Shown: piece after piece, positions 35,663 through 45,400 of the stretch
How the letters are laid out: every line of letters starts with the position of its first letter
How positions within the stretch are numbered: the stretch's first letter is position 1
Source of the DNA: CALBPI01 sp039821605
Lineage (GTDB): Bacteria > Pseudomonadota > Gammaproteobacteria > Steroidobacterales > Woeseiaceae
Length of the DNA stretch: 64,000 nt
Reading direction: 5' to 3'
Assembly: GCA_039821605.1 (NCBI GenBank)
Contig: JBCBNV010000007.1
Span: 62,001-126,000, forward strand
Translations under genes and position numbers: made by a program
The notes under the pieces: generated by a model
The model's database searches: none
Seen by the model: only the letters and a program-made list of their open reading frames with translations
Told to the model about the DNA's origin: nothing

Positions 35663-38386
35663 TCAGTAGGACCACTGGAACGCAAATGAGAACGTAGAAC
35701 CCGGATCCTCGCGGAAGGTCTCGATGCCTTCACGCTCGATCGTGACTTCTTCGCCCAGCAGGTTTCGCGCCTTGAATTTCAACACGATGCGGTCGGTCGG
35801 GAACCAGCTGTAAGTCGCGTCGAGACCGTGGAAGGGCTGCTCGAAACCGTCCGGTGCACCATTTCGGCCCGCGACGTAGAGGCGCTCGCCGAAGACGTTG
35901 TAGACGAGCGTCGCCGCGTGCCTGCCGTCATCGGAGTCGTAACCCAGCGTGACGTTGGCGACGTAGTCCGACGCCGAGGTCAGTTTGCGCACGGGATTGG
36001 TCGGCGCGTCGGCCTGCTCACCCGCAACGAGTTCCGAGTCCTGCAGTGTCAGGTTGCCCTGCACAAAGAAGCCCGCGAACGCGTCACCGAGGAACGCCAG
36101 GTTCTTGAGGCCTTCGATCTCGACGCCGTAGACCTCGGCCGACTCGGCGTTGATGATCTCGCGCGCGACGGTCAGGTCACTGGCGGCCGACTCGAAGAAC
36201 TCGATGGGATTATCGATGTCCTTGAGGAAGGCCGTGATCGTGAAGTTGTCGCCATTGCTGAAGAACCACTCACCACGGATGTCGTAGCTCGTGATGCTCG
36301 AAGGAATCACACCCGGGTTGCCGTCGACGAGGTCGTCGGTGATCGGGTCGATGTAACTGGCGTCCGTAATCTCACGCAGGTCCGGGCGAATTGCCGTCTC
36401 CGAGTAACCGAAGCGCAGCTGGAATGTCTCTGCCATCCAATCGCCCATGTAGGTCACAGCGAGCGACGGGTAAATGTCGTCGTCCTGGAACACTGCATTC
36501 TCGAGCGCGACGGGATCCGTCGTGACCTGCGGGTTGGTAGCGGTGAAGCCAAAGGGGTTCCAGTCGAGCGCGGCCTGGCGGTAGTCCTCCCAACGCAGGC
36601 CCGCGGCGATGCGCCAGGTCTCGTCGAAGGTCCAGTCCACCTGGCCGAACGCGCCGTCCGTCTTGGTGGCCGCCAGGTAGCTCTGGTTCTGCGTACCGCG
36701 ACGGTCGAACAGATAGTTGTTCGCCGGATTCAGGATGTTGGCATCCGAGAACACGTCGCCAAGCGGCTGCGACAGCGTGCTCGGATCCGCCACGTTAAGG
36801 ACCCCGACACTGAACTCGTCCTGGCGGTAGGTACGCGCCTTGGAGTCTGCGTCGAATCCGAACTGGATGTTGCCGTAGCTCGAATCAAGATCGAAGGGCA
36901 CCGTGAACTTGATGCCGCTCGAGTCCACGTCATCATCGAGATCCGTGAAGCGGAACAGCGCTGCGGTGGCGTCCTGCGTCACAAACGAGTCAATGACGGC
37001 ACCCGTCACGGGGTCATTCGTGGTCTGAGCCGTAACATTGACCTGGTTCGGAATGTCCGTGCGGGCGTCCGATTCCGAGATGAACCACTCGATCTCTGTG
37101 TCCGCCGGCAGCCAGCTGATCAGTCCGGCCGCACCGCCCAGCAGCTCGCGGGTGCGCTCGCCGAGGCGGTGCTCGCCACGCAACTGATTGACAACCATAT
37201 TGCGCTCTTCGAACTGGAAGCGGTAATTGCGGCTGCCAAGACCGTCCGAACGCTGGCGGTTGTCATCGAAGAAGTCCTCGATTTCCGTTTCGTCGTCGGT
37301 GTTGCGAAGAAACAGGGTCATCGTCGACAGCGAATGCTCGTCGGTGTAGTTGAGACCGAGGTTGCCGATCGCGTTGATGGCAACCGTGCGCGTCGACTCG
37401 ATCTGGTTACGCGTCTGTTCTTCGGGGAAGTTGAAGTTGGTTTGAAAGGTCTCTTCCTCGCGCCACTGGTGCTCGTAGCTGGCGCCGACGAAGTAGCCGA
37501 CTTCCCAGTCTTCGCTGAGGATGAAGCTGTCACCGACTGAGCCGCGCACATCAATGTCGGGGATCGGGTCCTTTTCCTCGACGGTGATGTCGCGGTTCAG
37601 CGTCAAGGCCAGCTCGCGGTTGATCTGCTGCGCGTCGGACAAGGGCGTGAACGGATCCTGTCGGCGCAGAAAACTGAAGATTTCCTGGGTGCCAACCTGG
37701 CCTTGAAACGCGGCGACCTGGTTCAGCAAGTCCTGGGAGATTTCGCGCTCGCCGTTGTCGAAACCGAGCGCGTCGCGGCTGCCGCCGGCGTAGCTGAATA
37801 CGTCACCGTCGACGGCCGTGTTGAAACCCGAACCGATTTCGAACAGCACCGTAAAGTCATCGGGGATGCCCTTGGTCCGGATGTCCACGCTGCCGCCCGC
37901 AAAGTTGGCGCGCATATCAGCCGTGTAGGCCTTCTGTACACGCAGCGAGTCAACGATGGCCGTCGGGAAGATGTCGAGTGGGATCACGTTGCGCGTAAGG
38001 TCCGGCGACGGAATGAACGCACCGTTGAGCGTGCTCTGTGAGTACCGCTCACCAAGACCGCGAATGTAGACAAACTTGTTGCCAACGACGGACAGGCCAG
38101 GAATACGCTTGAGTGCAACGGCAACCGTGGAGTCACCGAGGCGGCTGATCGTCTCGGAACCCAGCAGGTCCGTGACGGCCGCGTCGTCCATGCGCTCGAG
38201 TACGAGCGACTGGCTGCTGTCGATAAGGCGGCCCAGAACGACGACCTCTTCGATGGCCTCGGCGGGCGGGGCAAGGGTCGGCGCCTGCACACCGGCCTGA
38301 TCTTCCTCGGTTTCCTGCGCGATTACCGGTGTCGCAACAAAGGTCGCGCCCAGGGCACAGGCAATCGCAAATCGCAGTTTGTTCAT
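35663..38386 (-). CDS. TonB-dependent receptor, predicted phosphate-starvation-controlled
   Basis: 907 residues. Signal peptide MNKLRFAIACALGATFVATP..., then a TonB box-like IEEVVVLGRLI. The plug contains NKFVYIRGLGERYSQSTLNG, RNVIPLDIFPTAIVDSLRVQK and GGSVDIRTKGIP, a plug subtype different from receptor 1. The barrel ends in FSFAFQWSY. It lies 155 bases downstream of a lipoprotein gene on the same strand, separated by a hairpin without a T-run; the pair probably forms an outer-membrane receptor with a surface partner. The Pho box upstream of the lipoprotein suggests uptake of a phosphorus-containing ligand. GGAAG precedes the ATG by 5 bases. Confidence 0.94.
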   Translation of the reverse strand: MNKLRFAIACALGATFVATPVIAQETEEDQAGVQAPTLAPPAEAIEEVVVLGRLIDSSQSLVLERMDDAAVTDLLGSETISRLGDSTVAVALKRIPGLSVVGNKFVYIRGLGERYSQSTLNGAFIPSPDLTRNVIPLDIFPTAIVDSLRVQKAYTADMRANFAGGSVDIRTKGIPDDFTVLFEIGSGFNTAVDGDVFSYAGGSRDALGFDNGEREISQDLLNQVAAFQGQVGTQEIFSFLRRQDPFTPLSDAQQINRELALTLNRDITVEEKDPIPDIDVRGSVGDSFILSEDWEVGYFVGASYEHQWREEETFQTNFNFPEEQTRNQIESTRTVAINAIGNLGLNYTDEHSLSTMTLFLRNTDDETEIEDFFDDNRQRSDGLGSRNYRFQFEERNMVVNQLRGEHRLGERTRELLGGAAGLISWLPADTEIEWFISESDARTDIPNQVNVTAQTTNDPVTGAVIDSFVTQDATAALFRFTDLDDDVDSSGIKFTVPFDLDSSYGNIQFGFDADSKARTYRQDEFSVGVLNVADPSTLSQPLGDVFSDANILNPANNYLFDRRGTQNQSYLAATKTDGAFGQVDWTFDETWRIAAGLRWEDYRQAALDWNPFGFTATNPQVTTDPVALENAVFQDDDIYPSLAVTYMGDWMAETFQLRFGYSETAIRPDLREITDASYIDPITDDLVDGNPGVIPSSITSYDIRGEWFFSNGDNFTITAFLKDIDNPIEFFESAASDLTVAREIINAESAEVYGVEIEGLKNLAFLGDAFAGFFVQGNLTLQDSELVAGEQADAPTNPVRKLTSASDYVANVTLGYDSDDGRHAATLVYNVFGERLYVAGRNGAPDGFEQPFHGLDATYSWFPTDRIVLKFKARNLLGEEVTIEREGIETFREDPGSTFSFAFQWSY

Positions 38387-38453
38387 CTTCGCTTCCGTCT
38401 CGGTATTGCCGGCGTACGCCAGCTAGTCTTTGCTCGTTCTCTTGAAGCGGCGA

Positions 38454-38483
38454 GGGCGCCGTGCCTGCTCCGGCACGGCGCCC
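38454..38483 (-). other. Intercistronic hairpin between lipoprotein and receptor 2
   Basis: GGGCGCCGTGCC pairs with GGCACGGCGCCC (38454-38483) across six bases. It is GC-rich but has no T-tract on the minus strand, so it is more likely an mRNA-stabilising or partial attenuation structure than a full terminator. It could lower receptor expression relative to the lipoprotein. Confidence 0.6.
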
Positions 38484-38540
38484 GCCGGTGTCGTCAGGCC
38501 CGAAGCGTCTGCAGCGGGCCTATCGCAGCGCTAGCTCGAA

Positions 38541-40226
38541 TCACTCAAACCAGAGTGCGACGCCGCGGTTCGGATCCTGCAGACCGTAGACCCAGCCCTG
38601 CGTCCAGTCGGTGATCGACAGGGCGATGCCGCCAAGGTAGGTCGTGGTCGGGGTCAGGCCCGGGTTCGCGCCGTCAACCGAAATCGCATTGGCTTCGATC
38701 GAGAAGTACGGAGGCGTGCCTTCGAGCAGCTGCAGATCGGTGTCGGCAGCGGCCGTCGGATCGGTGGCACCCGTCAACGTGGCGAAAGCGCCTGTCGCCG
38801 AGGCAAACGACAGTTCCGTCGTCGTGCCATCGGGGAAGGTCTGGCCGCGCGTCTGCTCTTCACAGGCGTAGACGATGTTGTCCAGGACCAGGTCGCCGTC
38901 GAGGGCAGCCTGCTGCGAGCGGTTATCGATACGCAGGCAGTAGTTGTCGTTGCCCGAGACCGTGTCAGCAGCGCTGTTGAACGAGATGATCTGCGAGTCC
39001 GTGATCGTCGGGAAGATACCTTCGCGCAGACGCCAGCCCGCGCCGGGATCATGCGTTGCCGTAGCGGCGCCATTGGGCGAGATGATGCAGGTGAGGTTGC
39101 TGATCGTCGGCGCCGAGTTGATGCCCTGCGCGATGATGTCTTCAACCGCCTGTGCCGTCAGGCCCGAGAAGCCGCCGATGCCGTCGGCTTCGATGCAGTG
39201 GTTGCCGTCGGTGGCGTTCTGAATGACCAGCGCGTTGGTGATCGTGCCGTTGTAGCCTTCGTCGATGTCGATCGAGTCGTCACGGACGTAGATGGCCACG
39301 AAGTTGTTGATGTCGAAGCTGCCGCCGAACATTTCGATGCCGTCATCGAACGTTGAGTAGACCTGCAGGTTTTCGACGATCGTGTTGCTGCCGACACCAC
39401 CGAACGAGATACCGTTCAGTTCGTCACCATTACCAACCGTAGCGCCTGTGTGCTTGACCACGACGTACTCGAGGCGACCCGAGCTGTCGTCCACGACGTC
39501 ACCGCCGTACTGCGACTCGTCGAGGCCAGCCGCGCCTTCAGCGTCAACGTGGCAGTCGGTGGTGGCGAGGTCGCCTCCAGCCAGCGTGCCCGTGTAGGCG
39601 CAACGGTTCGTAATGCCGAATCCGTTGATGACCATACCGCCCCACTGCTGGACGTCTTCGGGGCCGACCGTGCCGTTACCCGGGCCGGGGATCTGGCCCG
39701 TGAGGTCGAGGTCGGTCGTCGACGTGAACGTGATCGGCGCATCGGCGCGACCCACGGCAAACATCTGCGAGCCGCGGTTGACGATCAGGAAGTTCTGGCT
39801 CGACTGCCAGGCCAGCGTCGCGCCGGCTTCGATCGTCAGCACCGGACCGTCGCCGCCCTGGGCGATACCGGCAGCGGCAAGCGCCGCGTCCGTGTCAAAG
39901 GTTTCGCCAACAAACAGGCTGCCTTCGAAAATATGAGCGCCGCCCGTGTCGAGGGCCGGGATGGTCAGATCGACGGACAGGTTGTTGCCCGCATCGGCGA
40001 ACGCCGGCGAGTAGGTGCAGTTGGTGCCATCGAACGTACCCGAGATGGTCTGGCCACCCGAGTTCGTGTAGGAAGCGCACACGTCGTTCGCGTTGCCGCC
40101 GCCCGTCTGCGTCGTGTTGTTGCTGTTCTCGGTGTTCGTCGTCGGCTCGATGTTGATGTCACCGCCGCCGCAGGCAGCCAGTGCTGCTACGGCCAGGACG
40201 CCGGGAACCAGGTAGATGCGCTTCAT
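38541..40226 (-). CDS. Lipoprotein with parallel beta-helix-like repeats, receptor partner
   Basis: 561 residues. The lipobox is ALAAC with the lipidated Cys19 followed by GGG. A low-complexity Asn/Thr-rich linker (INIEPTTNTENSNNTTQTGG) precedes a domain with right-handed beta-helix character: DVQQWGGMVINGFGI, RLEYVVVKHTGATVGNGDEL, GVGSNTIVENLQVYSTFDDG, GNHCIEADGIGG. Six or more cysteines suggest disulfides. Proteins like this occur beside TonB-dependent receptors and may be surface ligand-binding partners, by analogy with SusD-like lipoproteins. Its promoter carries a Pho box, so I infer synthesis under phosphate limitation. Ligand unknown. Confidence 0.85.
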   Translation of the reverse strand: MKRIYLVPGVLAVAALAACGGGDINIEPTTNTENSNNTTQTGGGNANDVCASYTNSGGQTISGTFDGTNCTYSPAFADAGNNLSVDLTIPALDTGGAHIFEGSLFVGETFDTDAALAAAGIAQGGDGPVLTIEAGATLAWQSSQNFLIVNRGSQMFAVGRADAPITFTSTTDLDLTGQIPGPGNGTVGPEDVQQWGGMVINGFGITNRCAYTGTLAGGDLATTDCHVDAEGAAGLDESQYGGDVVDDSSGRLEYVVVKHTGATVGNGDELNGISFGGVGSNTIVENLQVYSTFDDGIEMFGGSFDINNFVAIYVRDDSIDIDEGYNGTITNALVIQNATDGNHCIEADGIGGFSGLTAQAVEDIIAQGINSAPTISNLTCIISPNGAATATHDPGAGWRLREGIFPTITDSQIISFNSAADTVSGNDNYCLRIDNRSQQAALDGDLVLDNIVYACEEQTRGQTFPDGTTTELSFASATGAFATLTGATDPTAAADTDLQLLEGTPPYFSIEANAISVDGANPGLTPTTTYLGGIALSITDWTQGWVYGLQDPNRGVALWFE

Positions 40227-40364
40227 GTCTGAAACTCCGTTCGTTTCGCTGGTGCGTTACTGTCTTTTGGGGTCGAAAGGTGGCCCGCACGCCAACGCGT
40301 CCAAGCCTTGTCTTCGGGGTTGTTCGTCTGGCGTGGCACAACCACGCCTCGATGAGTGGCGTGC

Positions 40365-40420
40365 ACAGTAGGAAGGCTTCGTGAAATGTCCGTGACGAAA
40401 CCGTTACGGGAATGTGACAG
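40365..40420 (-). promoter_or_regulatory. PhoB-controlled promoter with four-half-site Pho box
   Basis: On the minus strand four 7-base half-sites repeat every 11 bases: CTGTCAC (40414-40420), CCGTAAC (40403-40409), TCGTCAC (40392-40398), ATTTCAC (40381-40387). The consensus half-site is CTGTCAT-like with 4-base AT-containing spacers. The first three fit best. A -10-like TACTGT (40365-40370) is placed 10 bases past the last half-site, as in PhoB-activated promoters, and no -35 box is present. The transcript would start near 40358 and run ~130 bases to the lipoprotein ATG at 40226. The rest of the 340-base gap to the divergent gene shows no clear signal. Confidence 0.83.
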
Positions 40421-40566
40421 GGCACCCCGTTGTATGCAGGCGACAAGTCACTATCGTTGCGAATCAGCACCTTAGGATTTGTTTCTGAATTCTGACTTGG
40501 GTTTTGGACCTGTCGGGTGCCCTGCCGACACTGGTGCGTGAGGCGCCGGCGCGGTAGCGTCTGCGC

Positions 40567-41442
40567 ATGACCAGTTCTCGTCTAGCCGTTGCCGGCGTCC
40601 CTGAGCACTTCAATCTGGCCTGGCGGCAGCTCGCGGAACGCCGCGCGCTCGAATCCCTGGCCATCGACCTGCACTGGCAGGAAGTCTCTGAAGGCACGGG
40701 CCGCATGATCGACCTGCTGGAGACCGGCGATGCCGATATGGCGTTGTTGCTGACCGAGGGCGCGGTCGCCGGCGTCGCCAACGGGCGCCGCATTCGCCTG
40801 CTGGGTGGCTGGGTGGCCTCGCCGCTTCGATGGGGTGTGCACGTGGCCGCCGCCAGCAGCGCGCAGCATGCCAGCGACCTGCCCGGCCAGCGCTTCGCGA
40901 TCAGCCGCTACGGCTCGGGCTCGCACCTCATGGCGGGCATCTACGCGCAGCAGCACGACTGGCCCGATGCCCCAGAGTTTGTCGTCGTCGACAACCTCGC
41001 GGGCGCCCGTCGCGCGTTGGCGGCAGGTGACGCCGAGGTCTTCCTCTGGGAGCGGTTCACGACCCAACCCGTCGTGGACGCCGGCGACTTTCAGCGCGTC
41101 GATGAGCTACCGACACCCTGGCCCTGCTTTGTGGCGGCCGTGCGCGATGACCTGGCGCCCGAGACACTTGATGCAGCGCGGCTGGCCTTGCGTGCCGCCC
41201 TGCACGAAGCACAACGCCTGAAGCGTGCCGATCAGGCCGCGCAGGCGTTTGCCGATGCCTACGCGCTCGACCCGGCGCAGGCGGCCACCTGGCTTGCGGG
41301 GACGCGATGGGCCGGCGCCACGGCGCTGGACCCCGGCATGCTGGCTAGCGTCGCCAGCGCCATGCGCACTGTGGGTATGATCGAACGGGAGCCCGCGATG
41401 GCCGAACTGCTCGTCGCGGACACGGCAGACAAGGGGGAATAG
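40567..41442 (+). CDS. ABC substrate-binding-fold protein without signal peptide
   Basis: 291 residues resembling SsuA/NMT1-type periplasmic binding proteins: RLAVAGVPEHFNLAWRQLAE, then ETGDADMALLLTEGAVAGVANG, LPGQRFAISRYGSGSHLMAG and LAAGDAEVFLWERFTTQPVVD, which matches the hinge and pocket order of the fold. No signal peptide or lipobox is visible, and no permease or ATPase gene lies nearby, so the usual transport role is doubtful. The role may be cytoplasmic ligand sensing or an enzyme derived from the fold. It ends 3 bases before a GST gene, so the pair is likely cotranscribed. Confidence 0.78.
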   Translation: MTSSRLAVAGVPEHFNLAWRQLAERRALESLAIDLHWQEVSEGTGRMIDLLETGDADMALLLTEGAVAGVANGRRIRLLGGWVASPLRWGVHVAAASSAQHASDLPGQRFAISRYGSGSHLMAGIYAQQHDWPDAPEFVVVDNLAGARRALAAGDAEVFLWERFTTQPVVDAGDFQRVDELPTPWPCFVAAVRDDLAPETLDAARLALRAALHEAQRLKRADQAAQAFADAYALDPAQAATWLAGTRWAGATALDPGMLASVASAMRTVGMIEREPAMAELLVADTADKGE

Positions 41443-41445
41443 CGC

Positions 41446-42045
41446 ATGGAACTCTACTGGTGCCCGAAGACGCGCTCGGCGCGCGTGATCTGGATGCTCG
41501 AAGAGATGGGCATCGACTACACGAAGACGCTTATCGACATTCGCGACCCCGAGGCACGCAAACACAAGGGGTTCCGCGAGGCGAGCCCAATGGGCAAGGT
41601 TCCGGCGCTGCGCGACGGCGACACGGTCATGGCGGACGGCGCGGCCATGTGCCTGTACCTCGCGGACCGCTACGCGGCCGGCCGTCTGGCGCCCGCGATC
41701 GACGACCCCAACCGCGGTCGGTTCTTGTTCTGGATGTTCTTCGGCCCAGGCGTCATGGAGCCCACCATGGGCGAGAAGTTTGGTACGAGCCAGCCCAACC
41801 GCGCCTCACACGGCTGGGGCGACTTTGCAACGATGGTCACAGCACTCGAGTCGGGGCTCGCCAGCGGCGGCCCCTGGCTGATGGGCGAGCAATTCACGGC
41901 CGCCGACGTGGTGGTGGGCTCAACGGCCGCCTTCATGCACCTGTTCGGCATCCCGCCCGAGTCACAGGCAATCAGCGACTACGTCGCGCGCTGCACCGAG
42001 CGCCCCGCGTATCAGAGCGCCTTCGGCGATTTCACCACAGGCTGA
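41446..42045 (+). CDS. Glutathione S-transferase family protein
   Basis: 199 residues. N-terminal thioredoxin-fold half (MELYWCPKTRSARVIWMLEE, then GKVPALRDGDTVMADGAAMCLYLADRY) and a helical C-terminal half with FTAADVVVGSTAAFMHLF. The CPKTRS start has a Cys-Pro active-site sequence, unusual next to the Ser/Tyr of most GSTs. AAGGGGGAA lies 10 bases before the ATG. It is translated just after the binding-fold gene. Its last 34 bases overlap the convergent GNAT gene. Confidence 0.9.
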   Translation: MELYWCPKTRSARVIWMLEEMGIDYTKTLIDIRDPEARKHKGFREASPMGKVPALRDGDTVMADGAAMCLYLADRYAAGRLAPAIDDPNRGRFLFWMFFGPGVMEPTMGEKFGTSQPNRASHGWGDFATMVTALESGLASGGPWLMGEQFTAADVVVGSTAAFMHLFGIPPESQAISDYVARCTERPAYQSAFGDFTTG

Positions 42046-42452
42046 TCGCCACGCTCGCGCACCCAGGCGCGTTCGTGCCGGACAAAGCGCTGCTCGCCGT
42101 AGTAGCTGTCGGCATCGGGCGCGGCCAGCAGGATCAGCGTCGCCTCAGGCGCCAGCCGGTCCTCGGTGTGGTCGATGAGTGCCCCACCGATACCGCGGCC
42201 CTGGTAGTCGGCGTCGACGGCCAGGTCGGACAGGTAGCAGCAGTAGGCGAAGTCCGTGACCGAACGCGCGACGCCAATGAGCGCGTCACCGTCCCAGGCC
42301 GTCATCATGATGTCGGCATTGAGCACCATCGAGGCGATGCGGTCACGGTCGCCGACGGGCCGACGCTCGGCCAGACCGCTGCGTTTGAGCAACGAAATGA
42401 ACTGATCGGCGTCGATCGGCTCCTCGTCGGTGTAGTAGATCTCGTCGCTCAC
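42012..42452 (-). CDS. GNAT family N-acetyltransferase
   Basis: 146 residues with the acetyl-CoA binding motif A: LSDLAVDADYQGRGIGGALID (Q/R-x-x-G-x-G/A as QGRGIG). The motif lies near residue 75-95 after DALIGVARSVTDFAYC. The fold appears complete. The acceptor substrate is not deducible. ATG 42452 overlaps the upstream amidohydrolase stop by 4 bases (ATGA), so it is probably translated with it. Confidence 0.9.
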   Translation of the reverse strand: MSDEIYYTDEEPIDADQFISLLKRSGLAERRPVGDRDRIASMVLNADIMMTAWDGDALIGVARSVTDFAYCCYLSDLAVDADYQGRGIGGALIDHTEDRLAPEATLILLAAPDADSYYGEQRFVRHERAWVRERGDQPVVKSPKAL

Positions 42453-45400
42453 TGCGCTGCCTCGCTGTCGTGCCAGTAGAACGGCGCCGTCCTGCGGTCG
42501 CCGGTAATGCGCTCGTTCATCGTTGCCGCATCGAACAGACGCCCGTTCTGCATGACCATGTTCACGCGATCGGTCGCGAAGATGTCCACCGTCGGATCGA
42601 CGTCGAGCACCACGAGGTCGGCGAGCTTGCCCGACTCGAGGCTGCCCAGATCGCGCTCGAAGCCCAGGTGGCGTGCTGGCTGCGTCGTGGCCGTGGCCAG
42701 TGCCTCGATGGGGCTCATGCCACCCTGCGCGAAGCTCCAGAGCTCCCAGTGGGCCGCCAGGCCCTCGCGCTGGCCATGCGCGCCGATCGACACGGGAACC
42801 CCCGCGTCGGCGAGCTGCTTGGACGTGCGCGCGCTGACGATGTGGTAGTAGTCCGACTCGGGCGCGAGCTCCCGGCGCACCGAGCGCGGCTGCAGGATGT
42901 GCGGCGGCACCCAGCGCGAGAGCAGCGGGTGCTCCCAGACGTTGCTCTGCTTGTAGAAGTAACTCTCGGCAGAAGGCCCGCCGTAGGTCACAACGAGCGT
43001 CGGCGTGTAGGCGACCGCAGTCTGCGACCAGAACTGGATGATGTCGCTGTAGAGCACGGACTGCGGCAGATTGTGCTCGATCCCCGTGTTGCCATCGACG
43101 ACCATCGACAGGTCCATGTGGAACAGCGAGCCACCCTCGCCCACCACCGCCATACCCGCCTCACGCGCCGCCACGGTCACCTGCTGGCGCTGATCTCGGC
43201 GCGGCTGGTTGTAGTTCTTGATGCTCATGGCGCCCTGCGCCTTGAGCCGGCGCACGTGCTCACGCGCTTCGTCGATATTGTCGACCTTGGCAAAGTAGGC
43301 GGACCGGGCGCCGTAGACGATGTCGCCGGTCGAGTAGATGCGCGGCGCGAGAATCGTGCCCGCACGCTGCATCTCGGCTGCCGCGAAAATCTCCGTCGCG
43401 TCGTTGGACGGGTCGTGGATCGTGGTCACCCCCAGCGCCAGCGTGGCGATGTTCTTCCAGTTCTGCTGCGGAATGATCTCGTTGCCCTGCGGCCCGTGCG
43501 CGTGCGCGTCGATGAATCCCGGCACGATGGTCTTGCCCGACACGTCGAGCGTCTCGACGCCATCGGGAATGCGCACCGTGTCTCGGCTGCCAACCGATTT
43601 GATGCGGTTGCCCTCAACGAGCACGACACCGTCCTCGATGATGCCGCCCTGGGCATCGGCCATCGTGATGACCTTGGCGCCCACGAGTGCGAGCCGCGTG
43701 TCGGGCGCATCCGCGGTGAGCCGGACGGCCATGGAGGCGCCAGAGTCCGGTGCCTCGTAGCCGGCCTCGCCAGGCGAAAGCGCTTCCTCGAGCCGGGTCG
43801 AATACAGCGTGTTGCCCAGCGACCAGTACGCAGTCGCGCCGTCGCCCGAGAACTGCGGATAGTTACCGCCATCTCCCGACAGACGCGCGAACGGCACCGA
43901 CGATACGCCGGTCGACAGCGTCAGGGCTTCACCGCCCGGCGGCAGCGGTACCGCGTAAATATGGTAGTTCTCGCGGAACAGCACGTGGCGCTCGTCGGGC
44001 GCCACGAACAGGCGCCGGGCATGCTTGGCCGTCGCGTGGACCCGCAGGTCGTAGCCATTGAGGTCGGTGCTGATGAGCTGCTGGCCGCCGTCGGCGCGGC
44101 GCATGAACACCCGGTCGCTGCTCGCGCCGAAGTGTGGGTCGTGTCCGCGCTCCGTGATCCGAACCGCATTGCCGCCGCGCGCGGGCACACGGAAGACGCC
44201 CCTGTCCTCGGACCATTCGGGTGCAGTCAGGTAGCCACCCGAGGTCGCCGAGAACACGACAAACTCGCCGTTTGGCGCAAAGCGCGGATTGCGATAGTGG
44301 CCCGGCTGCGTGGTCAGCGTGCGACTGCGCCCGCCCGAGGCTGAAATGCTGCGCACCTCGCCCAGGCCTTCGTCGGTCCAGTGCACGTAAACGACGTTGC
44401 GCCCGTCGGGCGAGAAACTCGGGAAAAACTCGAAAGCCGCATCCTCGCGCGACAGGCGTTTCGGCCGACCATTGGGCAACGACTTGATCCAGAGTCGCCC
44501 ATTGGTCTCGAACACCACGCGCTTGCCGTCGGGTGACACGGCAGGGTTGCGGATCATCTGCGTCTCGAACGACTCGGGCGCCACGTCGATCGCGGGCCTG
44601 GGCGGTGCGTACACGGTGCGCGTATCACGCACACGAAACGGGATGACCTCGGCCTCACCCGTGAGCACGTTGACCTTGTTGAGTTTGCCGCCACCCCAGA
44701 TCACAACGTGCTGCGAGTCCGGCAGCCAGTCGAAGTTCGGGTAGGCGCCGTGCACGGCCCAGACTTCCTGCAGGTCCTGATCGAGGCCATCGAACACTTC
44801 GCGAATCGTGCCGCTCTCGAGGTCCTTGATGAACAACCGGCTGTCGGTGCGCACGCGGCGCACAAAGGCCAGGTACTGCCCATCGGGTGAAGGCTCGGGA
44901 CGCACAGCGCCCCCGGCGCCCGAGACCACATTGGTGATGTCACCCGTTGCCAGCTCGATGCAGTCAATGCGGAAAATCTCGCTATTGGAATCCTGCGCAT
45001 ACAGGAAGGTGATGCCCGGCGTCGCGTCTCGGCTGTAGTAGATGTGCTTGCCGTCGGGTGAAAACTTGGGCTCGCCGATCTCTTTCTGAAACGTGTCGCT
45101 GGGGCGCTTCGTGACCTGCACGCCATCGCCACCATCGACGTGGTAGAGCCAGATCTCACCGGTGCCCAGCGAGCGCATCGTTGTGAAGTGCTTGCGCGCC
45201 GCGATGTACTGACCATCCGCCGACCAGGTCGGATTGTTGAGCAGCCGGAAGTTCTCCGTCGTGAGCGGGCGGGCATTGTCCCCGTCGGCGTCCATGATCC
45301 AGATGTTGTCGCCGCCACCCGCGTCCGAGGTGTAGGCGATCTGGCTGCCATCGGGCGAGAAGCGCGGCTGCATGGCCCATTCGATGCCAGGCGCCAGGTT

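Noticed and set aside
35828..37540. 570-codon plus-strand frame over TonB receptor 2
   Set aside because: Antisense shadow of a clear TonB receptor; no family similarity.
38454..38483. Terminator between lipoprotein and receptor 2
   Set aside because: The stem is strong, but there is no T-tract on the transcribed strand; listed as an intercistronic hairpin instead.
42470..44344. 624-codon plus-strand frame over the amidohydrolase
   Set aside because: Antisense shadow of a beta-propeller amidohydrolase with strong motifs.
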